Positions 10,944 through 21,677 of a stretch of DNA of 64,000 bases are shown piece by piece. This DNA is from Marthasterias glacialis (lineage: Eukaryota > Echinodermata > Asteroidea > Forcipulatida > Asteriidae). The position numbers were made by a program, and so were the translations under genes. Location: positions 12,619,110-12,683,109 of the forward strand of contig OU452227.1 in the NCBI GenBank assembly GCA_911728455.2, in the 5' to 3' direction. Numbering within the stretch: position 1 is the stretch's first letter; every line of letters starts with the position of its first letter. Below the pieces are notes generated by a model. It saw nothing but the letters and a program-made list of their open reading frames with translations, had not been told where the DNA came from and ran no database searches.

Positions 10944-12455
10944 GAAATCCATGAATTCAGATTGATTTTTTTTAGGAGGGGGGGGGGGCTCATACATGTA
11001 CATGTATTTTTCATGTCTATGCTGAACAGGTTTTGTTCATTTGATAGGGGAGGTTCAAGATGAAATCAACATCCCTAAAATTTAGCGAGGTTTAATGCAG
11101 ATGTCAACATTGAAGTTGTGAGATGCAATTTTCGTTGACCATATATCTTGTAGAAAAACACAATTATTGTGAGAATAATTGGTTGCTCTTTAGATGCATA
11201 CCTAAATTTAGGGCCTGAATTTGTTTAAATGACATAAACAAACTCTGATGTAAATGGCGATCCTAACTGATATTATTCCAATGATAACTTATATTCATGT
11301 TTTCTATACTTTTATGATATGACTTTGCATTTTAGGGGTGAATAACATAAAAGCTATAGTTCAAACAATGTTGTCTTTTATGTTAACATTGAAAGTTGGT
11401 GTGCAAAACTGCGTAACATTTTCACGCATTAAAACATGCATTAAATACAATTTATTTTAAGTGATATTTTTATAGGTATTCACAAATTTAAAACCAATTT
11501 TGTAGTCGTAAGCCTATAGATCTACACCCCCCTTCCTTTTAAAGGCACTTTCCCATTCTCAGAAGGACCCAAGTATGAAAGGCAAGTCCAACAATTATTT
11601 GGTTCTTACATGTAATCAAAGACAAAACAGTTTTTGGAGTCAATGTCCCTGTGTGTTATTCCATGGAGGAAGAAAATATGGTCATCTACAGTGTAATGTG
11701 CATTTGAGGTGACGCGGTGGTTACACGCTTACCATCATTTTTCGTGCAATTTGACTCCCAACAAGGTGAGCATGGCAGACAGTAGCCCCGAAATTATAGA
11801 CCTACTGTTACCATAAAGTAAAACACCATTTTTGAAAAAAAAAATTTGAGTTTGAAAAACAAACCCGCCCAGTGACATGAACACTGCTGTGTAGGTAATG
11901 TGTATTTCAACAATGATGTTTTACTCACTTCATTTTACTGTTGAAATCCTCAATTGCAACGATCCTGAACTTTGAGCTGCTGGGATTAAAGGGTGGATAA
12001 TTTACCTTGTTCATGAATTATGCATTTGATTTGGTGACATAGACAGTGACTGTACAGGAAAGTGCAGGCCCAGTGGAAAGTCAGACAGTCTATGCATAAT
12101 TTAGACTCCATGTTGACCTATTTCAAACTCAGCGAGATTTGGAAGCTTGCATCTACTGAATACAATGGTGCATTGTACTTAAACGGATTTAAGAAGAGTG
12201 CAATCCACTTAAAAAAAAAATTCTTTCTTGTAATGTCGTAAACAAATAGTACATTATTGGATTTTGGAAAAGTACTTTCTTTCCAACCCTTTCATTTTTA
12301 TGAAGCATATAATTTGATGCAGGTACAAAATTAACCTGGTGCAGTTTTCAGGTTGTGGTGCGGGTTCACATGTGATGTTTAAAGAAACAGAAATTAATTA
12401 ATTAAAAAAACAAAAAAAAAAACAAAAAACCATCATAAACGCATAGTGCAATGTT
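10944..12455. other. No gene; AT-rich sequence with A- and G-runs
   Basis: Holds a poly-G run at 10977-10989 and several A-runs. No open frame of interest and no paired repeat was seen. Confidence 0.45.
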
Positions 12456-12650
12456 TGTGTTTTACCCATACATGTATCCCGATGTGTGTTAAGCACTGTA
12501 CTCTGTACTTTCCTGAGTCCTCTGATAAAAACTACACAGGCATATTACTCGGTTGGGATTTGAACCCACAAACTTTGCCATTCTAGAGCAGACCACCAAG
12601 CTTACGAGTTTCGAATCTTATATTTTAGCAGTGGGTACTGCAATATCTAT
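12456..12650 (-). mobile_element. tRNA-derived SINE, type T, copy 1
   Basis: On the minus strand the segment has a polymerase III B-box-like GGTTCAAATCCC, preceded by TGCTCTAGAATGGCAAAG. It shares an ordered set of landmarks with 30421-30616: TTTTACCCAT, GATGTGTGTTAAGCACT, TCCTGA, GGCATATTACT and TTCTAGAGCAG. The A-box side is degenerate. This is a retroposed tRNA-like element, not a functional tRNA. Confidence 0.65.
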
Positions 12651-12733
12651 TAAAATATTCTAATGTGTCTGTTGTTTGTAGACCATTTCTTTGTGTTCTC
12701 ATTTTTCTGACAGTGACAGTGCTTAGAGAGCAG

Positions 12734-12913
12734 CCAGAGCTGCTTAAGCAGAAAATATTGCTTGAACATTTCTGCTGAGCAGAAATTAGCAGGATACCAG
12801 TCACAAATTGAACATGTGACATGGTAGTTTGGCCGGTAACCTTATTCTAGTAAGCATAATTTTGTTGTGCTTAGCTACTTTTTGTGCTTAAGCAGCTCTA
12901 AGAAATTGGGCCC
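12734..12913 (+). mobile_element. GGGCCC-family MITE, left end lost
   Basis: Begins at CAGAGCTGCTTAAGCAG and ends GCTCTAAGAAATTGGGCCC. The arms GCTTAAGCAGAAAATATTGC and TTTTTGTGCTTAAGCAGCTC are strongly inverted, but the left GGGCCCAATTTCAT is missing. It lies 83 bp from the SINE at 12456-12650. Confidence 0.8.
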
Positions 12914-13536
12914 TGATAGTAGTTCTGTAGTTCAATCTGCTTTTTTGCAATTCTTCAAGAGGCGCTATGTTTTTGTTTGTATTTTGTTGGTTTTCTTGTT
13001 GTCTGTGAACTGTCTTTTCTATATTTTAAGTCTTATCAAGAGGATTTCATACATTAAATTGTGTATGTAACTATTTTGTGTAATATTATTGTGCCTTTTT
13101 GTAACCTGCGAAATTAATTAAATGAAACATTTGTTTTAAATCCCCAGCTCAACATAGGTAAACTGACAGTAAATGCTTCCATTCTTTGCACAACTCAAGA
13201 TTATGTAATAAAACCAACCTGTGAAAATGTCAGCTCATTTCGTTGTTTCATTTGTGAGAAAATGGTAAAAATGCATTCAGCATTTTTGTATGCATTCCTA
13301 TATAGACAGAGTTTTCGTCTCACTGAGACAAAAACTAATTTTGGATCTTATTTCATTTATTATTTAAAAACAATAACACATCAGGCAGAAATGTTCCCAG
13401 GAAAGTTTTCTACCATCATTATCTTTATACCATGTAAGTTTTATATATGTAAATCTGTTAACATTTATGTTTTTCTTCTTACCAATGTTGAGCTGGGACT
13501 TTAACAAGAGTGCATCCATAATGTAGTTTTGTTCTC

Positions 13537-13537
13537 G

Positions 13538-13569
<32 letters not shown>
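13537..13569 (+). repeat. (TTG)n microsatellite
   Basis: An uninterrupted array of 11 trinucleotides after GTTCTCG. Confidence 0.95.
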
Positions 13570-14397
13570 AAAGATTCAGATGTTTGTTTTTAGAAGAGTG
13601 CATGCTTTCCAACCTCTAAGTTTTCAAGAAATATTCTCATATAAAGGGATAAGACATCACTAATTACATGTAGTTTTTGCATTTTCCAGTGGTCAAGAAA
13701 TATTACATTGACAGATGGTTTAGACCATGCGCTTTGTTTGCATCTAAACCACCCTCCATTAAAAACTGACCGGTAGTATGCGTGCACTTCTTGTTTTTCA
13801 TAAATTTGGATTAAGGAGGGATGTCAAAGGTCACATCATTCACAGATAATCTTACTCCTAGTGTTTCTAATGCAAATTCATGCAAAATATGATGTCTGCG
13901 CACACCAGCAGGCAGCAACTTTCTGTTTTGGTTTCACCATGTCAGAGGGCACATCAACTGTATCTGGATAGATGTTTGATTCCTAAAGTAAAGAGATTCC
14001 AAAAATCTTTAGACACTCAAGTGAATTGTATTGGAAAGAAAAAATCTCCAATCGTTTCATACATCCTTTGGTAAAAAGGTTAAAACAGAAATAAATAATA
14101 TATGTGCTGTATAATGTATGTATGGTCACCCCTTTAACTTTTTCTTAGAGTGATTGTACTGTAGACTCAACCCGTTTCTGGCCCCTCATTACAGCATGTA
14201 CAATTGTGTGTACATGTACATGTACATGGACTTGTTAAGTGGGCATGTCTGTATTGCGTTAAAGGGAATTGTCAGGTTTAGTGATATATCATTCCAATCT
14301 TCCTTCAAGTTTGAAATCTTAGAACTACTGTGTAACCATTGACCATTTATACTGTACAATAGTGTATAGTGATAATTTAAAATGAGCTATACACATA

Positions 14398-14571
14398 CAT
14401 TGTACATGTCTGTACATTGTACATGTCCGTACATTGTACATGTCCGTACATTGTACATGTCCGTACATTGTACATGTTTGTACATTGTACATGTCCGTAC
14501 ACTGTATGTCCGTAAACTGTAGGCCTACATGTTCGCACATCTTACATTGTACATGTACATGTCCGTACATT
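14398..14571. repeat. 17-bp minisatellite of palindromic GTACAT motifs
   Basis: The unit is approximately GTCCGTACATTGTACAT, repeated about eight to ten times with single-base changes and a degenerate right part (CACTGTATGTCCGTAAACTG). Each unit contains the self-complementary TGTACA, so the array can pair with itself on either strand. The 81-codon minus-strand frame here (repeated YNVRTC-like residues) is an artefact of the array. Confidence 0.85.
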
Positions 14572-14595
14572 TATGCAGTTTTACATCGAAGTGCA

Positions 14596-14870
14596 TAGTC
14601 TTGGTTCAAAGATTCTCTTGATTTCTTAGTGGCAAAAAGAACCAAATCATCGCCATTTACATTATACAACTGCAAAAAAAGAAATCATCGCCGTCTGAGA
14701 GCGCTATCATCACATGAACCGCAGAGCCGTGATGAACTGTTATCATCTCAAATCGCTATCGGTTCTTTTGATGATAGCGCCCTCTGTCGTTAATTAGTTG
14801 TGTTTTTTCCCCGTCAGGTATAGAACATGTACAGGGAAGTCTTGGAACCAAAGTCTTGGAACCAAGACTA
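14596..14870. mobile_element. TIR element (TAGTCTTGGTTC ends), 275 bp
   Basis: The left end TAGTCTTGGTTCAAAGA is matched by the right end read inversely, TAGTCTTGGTTCCAAGA. A second, inner inverted repeat of 28 bp lies at 14693-14720 and 14761-14788 around AGCGCTATCATCA. Next to the right end GTCTTGGAACCAA is duplicated. No coding capacity; fits a MITE. Confidence 0.65.
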
Positions 14871-16394
14871 GGAAATTCATGGTGTACATTTGTTCATGTA
14901 GCCTACACGTGTAGAGGGTACAGTACGATGACTGACACTCTGTGCATTAAACTACCTCCATGATTAAACTAGTAATGGTTCAAATTGGCACACAGTAAAC
15001 TGTTTGTAGACATACATGTACTGTACATTTACATGGACATGTTAATGTATCCTACACATGTGTTTAGACACATTGACATGCAACCTACATCAAAAATGAT
15101 TAACATTACAATGTACTCATCATTATAGTCAATTCAATTCAATCCAATATGACATTATAGTCCTGTCAACAGAACATGATTTTGTGGTTGTGCGAGTACC
15201 ATTGTTCACTCTCTATACATGTAAATCCATGATGTTGGCAAGTCTGACATGTGTACATGTACTTTTGATCGATGTAAAATAACAACGTTTCGTTAGTTTT
15301 CATCCATCTTCATGCTCGTTACATTTACGTTAAATTAGTTGTTTGGTTTGGATGTGTTTTGTTTGTGCATACAGTACACCAAACCTGTTGAACTGCCCGT
15401 GTGTGAAATTTACTCAACTATTTCATGTGCTGTCAAAGGTTTACATATCTGCGTACATGTAACTAATGCCTGGCTGTTCACATGTCTGTAGTGTACATTG
15501 TGTTCATTTGAACCTAGGGTCGTGAATGTAAATAAAAATGGCTGCAGACTGAAACCTTATCACTACCCATCCCTGGCCCCTTCATATGCTAGCGTTATCA
15601 TTTCACATACATGGATTACTGAGGGGGCCCTCACATCATCAAAACCAATGTGATAGTGTCCTCGTTGTGGAGCATGCGCATCCTCTATCCCCCCCCCCCC
15701 CAAGCATCAGAGAGACCAAACTGGGTTACAGAGCTATAAATAGTCCACCAATCAACCAGTAGAAATGGGCTGCTGTGGTTAGGGATGTGTCGTCTGCAAT
15801 TTCATTGGTGCTCAGTCAAGCTGCTAGTGTTGTTTTTTTTCTTTTTTTTCTTTCCCCCCCCCTATCTCTCGTCGTTACGGGTTTGCAGTATGGGGAGGCG
15901 AGTGGCATGCTTGATTAGTGGCATTGTCGGTGGGATGTCGCACTGTGTTGTATATGAAGGAAATGGCTGTTGACATGTCTGTCAGTACTCCGTCCTGTAA
16001 TTAATTGCTGAGATTGTTTTGGGGTTTCTCTCTATGACAATGTCCAATTACTGTTTTTTTTTATGTGCTCATTCCTGTGAAATTTATTTTTAGTGTCTAA
16101 TTTGCTTTCCTTATTTGACAAAGATTTGTACTGGACTAGTGAAAGTTGTAATTCCAAGCAGCAGCAGTGAATAACCCTGCTTTCAATGTACAATTTTTGA
16201 AGAAGGTACCACATTTGTAGTGTGAGTGAAACTTTCAACTAACAATGCTTTGACTCAGTGCTGTGTAAGATAATTTGTTTGTTTCTGGTATATTTTATGA
16301 ACACTATCACATAGTGACCCAAAGGTCAAATTTCATGACACTTTACAATTGAAAAAACATCAAAATCACCAATTATAAAACATTTAAATTGGTT
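14871..16394. other. No gene; unique sequence with poly-C/T runs
   Basis: Contains scattered TACATGTACA strings, a C-run at 15689-15702 and a T-rich stretch at 15831-15860. No motif-bearing frame. Confidence 0.45.
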
Positions 16395-16606
16395 TTAAAG
16401 GGGCTGTGCATCATGATTAAAGCAGTAAATGGAATAATCCAGTTACTACTCGTGCGTGCGTGCCGGTGGTCACATAACAGTTTGACATTGACGGCACCCT
16501 TTGTTATTTGACCGCAAGCGCGCGCGTGTGCAGTATCTGGGTGAGAGTTTATCTTTTTATGCACAGCCACAGGCCTGCTATAATCGTGAAGATACAGCCC
16601 CTTTAA
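16395..16606. mobile_element. TTAA-bounded MITE, 212 bp
   Basis: The left end TTAAAGGGGCTGTGCATC and ATGATTAAAGCAG is mirrored by the right end read inversely, TTAAAGGGGCTGTATCTTC and ACGATTATAGCAGG, giving TIRs of about 32 bp. Both ends carry TTAA, the target duplication of piggyBac-type transposition. The core is CpG-rich (GTGCGTGCGTGCCGG, GCAAGCGCGCGCGTG). Internal frames are short, so it is non-autonomous. Confidence 0.7.
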
Positions 16607-17266
16607 CCACTTAGTGCCAAGGTTTCAGAAATGTTTCTGTGCTCACAGACGGATGTATTTTTTGGAAGTGATGAAATAACTTGTTTTTGAGAATATCGCT
16701 GTCACCCTGAATATGGCTGAAACCCTGACTAAACAAAGCAAAGACAACAAAGGTTCTCATAAAAGGCACCGGGATTTGTTGTTCTCTTTCAGTCGAGAAA
16801 AAATGAAATGCGTTCAATGTGAATTGCAAAACCTTGGCCGTAGGCACGGCCGATAATCTGCCATGGTATGCTAGGATCTCGGATCACTCAGAATTAACCT
16901 CCCATTGAGCCAAATGCAATGATAAACAATAGTGGCAGCCTATCGATCTTTTGTATCTTTTTGTGTTTGTACAACGAAAGGACAAAGGTCTGGAATTGTA
17001 TATTACACTGTAACCCACATAAAAAGGGAGATCTCGAGCATGAATTCCAGTACCCTCTGTACCTCTTTGTAGGTGGGGAAAAGAAGTGCTGCATGGTGAG
17101 TACTTGCACTGTGTACGCACTGTGTACGCACTGTGCACACTACAAAATGGAATGTCCTAGCGCTTTAATGTTCTAGTTTTCCAAGTTAAGTGGGTGTACA
17201 CATCATCCGATTCCTGGCACGGAAAATATTGGCGTGTATACACGTCTTCTGTCGTTAACTGGTTAA
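16603..17266. mobile_element. TTAA-bounded non-autonomous element, copy 1
   Basis: Begins TTAACCACTTAGTGCC and ends GTCGTTAACTGGTTAA. The right subterminal region has GGCGTGTATACACGTC. It aligns by eye with 26131-26816: shared phrases in order are GAAACCCTGACT, GTGAATTGCAAAAC, AATGATAAACAATAGTGG (AATGAATGAACAATGGTGG in the other copy) and the terminal CGTGTATnCACGTC. The left TTAA is shared with the right TTAA of the neighbouring MITE at 16395. No transposase frame is visible. Confidence 0.65.
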
Positions 17267-17330
17267 GAAATAACAAAAATACATTTATAATAATGCGCAT
17301 AGTTTTGCCTGGCTCAAATTGTAACAGGAT

Positions 17331-18294
17331 CAGGCCTGATACTTCATGGAGGCAACTGCCTTCGTTGCCCTTGGTCATTGCCTTGGTGCCCTTGAAATGT
17401 TCTAATAGAAATTTACAATAGACCGATCGCGCGACAATTTTTACGTGCGGTCACGTGACCCCCTATCGGGTATGACGTCATACAGCTGGTGAAAAAGTAC
17501 GTGTAAAGAGATAGGCCGTGACACAGAGTGATTTCGAAAACAGTCGATTATACTTTCGTTAAGCGATGAATTAGTTAATCAGCCCCTGTATTTAAAGTAG
17601 TATGGTGTGGCATTAATTTAAATCACATCTCTGTTTCATAATTTAACAGAATTCCTCTGAAAAGAGGTTTTTTTAGCCATGCACTAACGGCGTTGGACGA
17701 CTATTATGTAGCCACCCATCTGTTATTTTGTTTGTAATGTTGGCCTAAATCACTGTAAAAAAGAATAAACAACGTTGGAAAAGTGAGCATTAATACCTAG
17801 CCTTGCAGAATTTCAAATAGGCAAAGGAATCACACAGTTTTGGAAAGCAATTTCTTTGGAGGATTTCAGCTTCAAAACTTTGAAATTTTTGTGTTGAAAA
17901 GTGTGTGGTGAGCGCGGTCGTCTGGCCTAACGTTCCGTCGTGCGCTGTACATATCGTGCACATTTGTACGGTACTTTTACAATTTTCAAGACTTGCTGGA
18001 ACTGGCCTTACTGGCTTTATTCAGCCACTTGAAGGTCTTTGGTACAAACTCTGGAATATCTTTCACAGATGTCGGGCAAAAAAAGCCTCGATCAAATAAA
18101 CTAAATGCATTAATCATGGTGTACCGTACCACCCTTTCCTATGAAGGATTACGTGTGTGTTTACATTTTTTACCCAACAGGGGTCACGTGACGTAGGTCG
18201 CGCAATCGGTCTATTCCCTCATAGAGGTGCCCTTTATCCAGAAGAAAATGCCTTGGTGCCCTTGCCGTTTCAAGAACGAAGCAATCAGGCCTGC
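17331..18294 (+). mobile_element. CTGGAATT-family MITE split by a later insertion
   Basis: The left part starts CAGGCCTGATACTTCATGG and carries TGCCTTGGTGCCCTTGAAA; the right part, from about 18216, carries GTGCCCTTTATCCAG and ends GCAATCAGGCCTG. Together they make an ordinary copy of the family with inverted CAGGCCTGAT ends. An unrelated 799-bp element (17417-18215) interrupts it, so this MITE is the older insertion. Confidence 0.65.
17417..18215. mobile_element. DNA transposon-like TIR element, 799 bp, nested
   Basis: The left terminus AATAGACCGATCGCGCGAC is matched by the right terminus read inversely, AATAGACCGATTGCGCGAC (one mismatch in 19). Subterminal TCACGTGACCCC also appears inverted at both ends, extending the TIR to about 45 bp with gaps. 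The element is richer in CpG than its surroundings. The longest frames inside are under 70 codons, so it encodes no transposase and depends on one in trans. A target-site duplication is not obvious by eye. Confidence 0.75.
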
Positions 18295-19342
18295 AGGATT
18301 ATCAAAAAGCTGCTGACAGAGATTCTTGCTCAACAATTTGGTAGAAGAGGGCAAAAGGCTGTTGAACCAGGTTGTCCTGGGCTCGATTTCGCTCAGAGCT
18401 AGGATTGCTCTCAATAAAAATCACTCAGGCAATATTTACTACTCATTTTAACGATATATATGATCCGTAATCAAGCTGATTTTAGCTTTGAAATGAATTG
18501 ATTCAAGCCAATTTAAAAGAGCATGTTATTTTATAATAAATAAAATTAATAAATTGTGTTTTGACCTTATAGATGGCTATAAAAATGTTGTTTTTGAAAC
18601 TATATCCTGGCCTGGCCAACCACCCACGAGAAAATGTGTCTGACGGCCCTACCCAGAAGTTGGCTACATAATGTATACTTCTGCGTCATTTCACCTGCAT
18701 TTGGTGTCTGTGTGGCAAGGCACTCGTCTAAAATTGAGCAGGCAGCACGTGGAGTTTATTAATTTTGCTCCAAACAAAAATTTATTACTCTGTCATTAGT
18801 TATTTGTTGGTGGATTTTTTTTCATGCGATATCTCATTTCAAAGTTAGTAACTTTGGTCATCATACAAGAATAGCAATTCGACATTTGGGTTCATTTTTC
18901 AAGGTAAAACTGGCTTGAGCACGGATCATATATCTTGAAGATGAATTTTAACTCTCTGTGAAATCGAGTCCTCATGGTATTTGCGGTTGTTTATTTGTAA
19001 AATAAAAAGGCCCTGGATTCTGAAACAGGGATCAGAAAGAAAAATACAAGCAAAGACCAGGTTAGATGAATGTTTTCTGGCAAAATAGATTCATTCATTC
19101 ATTTTTTGCCAAACAAGTACTGAGGTGAATGGTTTTGTTTGTGTTACTTTTCCTGAGGTGTTTTTTTTTCTGTCATAAAGCACATACATGTAGCTACTTG
19201 ATTGGAAACCCAAGATCTACAACCAAAACTTTTAAAGCAAGGGCCAAACATTGGTTGTCAAAGACCAGTATCCGTACTTCGTTTGACCTAAAATACACAT
19301 GAAATAACAAAGCTGTGTCTTTGGGTTAGCGGAAACACTCTA
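18295..19342. other. No gene or recognisable repeat
   Basis: AT-rich sequence. GATCATATATCTTGAAGATG near 18925 has a weak inverted match at 18450-18470 (GATATATATGATCCG), which is too short to call an element. Confidence 0.4.
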
Positions 19343-19470
19343 TTTCAAATTTGGGCACTCTTAACTTTGACCTACATAATGTAAAAATATTAAAGTGAGC
19401 AATTTGAACACTGTTATTGTTCAGTTTACGGCAAAATTTGGACAACCTGCTTTCAAACTGCAACACCCTG
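19343..19470 (+). repeat. Dispersed repeat Q, copy 1
   Basis: Aligns with 48016-48151 in the same orientation: TCAAATTTGGGCAC, AAAATATTnnnGTGAGCA, TTTGAACAnnnTTATTnTTCA, GTTTACGGCAAAATTTGGACAnCCTG and CAACACCCT correspond in order to the second copy. About 130 bp can be aligned. The family is not recognised. Confidence 0.5.
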
Positions 19471-21470
19471 ACACTCGGCCATAATCGAATTTTACATGTT
19501 TATAGATGCCTTTGATTTCTGAATGTGTACTCGCCCAGTCCAGTACACTTTTACCAGCACATAAATCACACGCTGCACTGTAGTGAAATGAACACTGACA
19601 CAGCGGAGTGAAGTAATGGTGGCGTACAATTAACACACATCCCCGATGGACATTCCTGCATACTCGTCTGTGTTCCCGTGTCGCTCTCCCCGTCACCTAG
19701 ATTTCTGAAGAAAGAAAGGGGGAAAAAAACCAACAAACAAACAAAAAACAACATCGCATGAAACGATCAATAGCAGAAGTGGGACAATACGTGCAGTTAG
19801 AGGGAGAATTGTAATGCAAGGATTTGGTGTAGTTCTGTCTGAACATTGGCCAGGTGGCATCAGTAATGTGTGCATGGTGTCTGTGAGTGTGGTAAATGTT
19901 CTCATGTTGCCTGCAGATGGCAGCTTAAGGTTATTGAGCTTAAGAGCACTGTCAAGTCGTACCATGTGGTCAAACCATCGTTAAACCGTGGTTAAACTTG
20001 TAAAAAGTGGCCTGCAGTGACTATTGGCTGTTAACAGTGGACAGATCCCTTCAGTGTGTGTAAGTTTGTCAGGGAGCCTTAATATTTTTCAAGCGATTTT
20101 ACATGTAAATTATACCATGGTTGTACTAAAAAACAATGCCTAACTGAGCTGTGGTTGTGGTTGACATGCCAATTAGTAGGTCACCCTGTATTTAGTGACC
20201 ACTAAAGAGTAGTGGCCACAGTGAACGGGTCACATTAATGTGTACAAGCCTTAGTTGTAATCATAGTGGTTGTAAATTGTAGGGCCTACTTGTTTTTCGT
20301 TGTGCAGTTTTGAACTACGTGATGAACATAAGCTGGAGGCGATGTACCTTGGGGATCACTTCACATAATCACAATCACACATAATTATACAGTCTACCAC
20401 TACATACAGGCATGTGGTTTTCTCAGGATTTTTCCTGATTTCAGGATTTTCTCAAAGCCTCCTTTAGCCTTCAACCTTCAGCCTTCAGCCTTCAGTAAAG
20501 CAGTCACCAAAAGGGAGAACTTAGGAATTGTCCTCATGTTGTGTCCAAACCTGTAGTTTTGTATGTATTTCTGATGATGCAAAAAGTCTGTAACCTAAAC
20601 CTACTGTAGTGTAACCTCTAGGAGGTTTAGGGTCTAGAATAAAGGTGAATCCACACCTGCAAGACATTTTCAGGAATTTTATATTCATCAAATCTCGTCC
20701 CTATAAATAGTGTCTGCAGCGCTCAGGTACACACGCTGCATCATTGTGTAGTACATGTTTATTAATTTACTGTTTGCTAATTTGTAAGCAAACATATCAG
20801 TCAACTTGATGGCTATACAGTGTATATATTTACTCGTCCAAGTGAGAAGACTGACAACCAGTACCTGCATATTTTGGTAAACATGAACAGAAGAGTAATA
20901 ATGTAAATCACTGTGCAATAAAACCCACACATCCCCCCCCCTTCCACACACACACATCCATGGCTGCTTGATTTGTCTGCATCTTATTGGAATTGATTAA
21001 TTTCCTTGTAGTAAAAACTGCAGTGGACATCAGTTTGTTTTTTCTAATTAATATGCTACTAATTAATATTGCACCTTCCTTTCATATGTTAAAAAAGAGG
21101 GGGGGGGAGAAACATTTATATCAAGAAAATATTCAAAACTTCCCTCACAATAACTAATTATCCTGAGAATTTTTCCACTTGAGTAAATCTCAGTTTTGAA
21201 AGAAATTATGTCAAAAGAAGTCAATTCGCCCAAGTCAAAAATGTGAATGGAAGGCCACAGAAACACTCATTAAACCATGAAACTGACACTTTGTTATCAC
21301 AAAGTGTAAAAAACAAATATTGCAGCCTGGCTACCTCCATGTAAGAAGCAAATCTGACTTGCCCATAGCCCTCTTTGACAAGTAAAATATATGTACACAG
21401 CTAGTGGCAAAACCATGCACTGATATGTACATAAAGTGAACTTACATTTTGAAAAACTAGTTACGTGTTG
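19471..21470. other. No gene; a 7-bp tandem and short runs
   Basis: A small array of CCTTCAG units sits at about 20464-20496. The sequence around 19950-20240 has repeated GGTTAAAC and GTGGCCAC-like strings that do not form a clear element. Confidence 0.4.
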
Positions 21471-21677
21471 TACACTAATCCGAGCAGCTCGTTCATGATG
21501 ATTTACACCAATGCAGCAAGGGTCGCTGCACGTGCGCGACGCGACAATAGCGCGTCAGCCGTGCGTATGTACCAATCAGCATGGAGGATTCACAATGTGC
21601 GTGCTTCAATACGCGCATGCGGCGGTCATAGCTGTGGTGGTGCAAACCACCATGGACGAGCTGCCCTGATTAGTGTA
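21471..21677. mobile_element. CpG-rich TIR MITE, complete copy, 207 bp
   Basis: The left end TACACTAATCCGAGCAGCTC and GTTCATGATGATTTACACC is mirrored by the right end read inversely, TACACTAATCAGGGCAGCTC and GTCCATGGTGGTTTGCACC, giving arms of about 40 bp. The core is unusually rich in CpG (GTGCGCGACGCGACAATAGC). A second copy with only the right half lies at 33233-33324. The 87-codon frame crossing it is not a gene. Confidence 0.75.

Noticed and set aside
14325..14570. 81-codon minus-strand frame with repeating YNVRTC-like residues
   Set aside because: Artefact of the 17-bp minisatellite, whose length is not a multiple of three only in degenerate parts.
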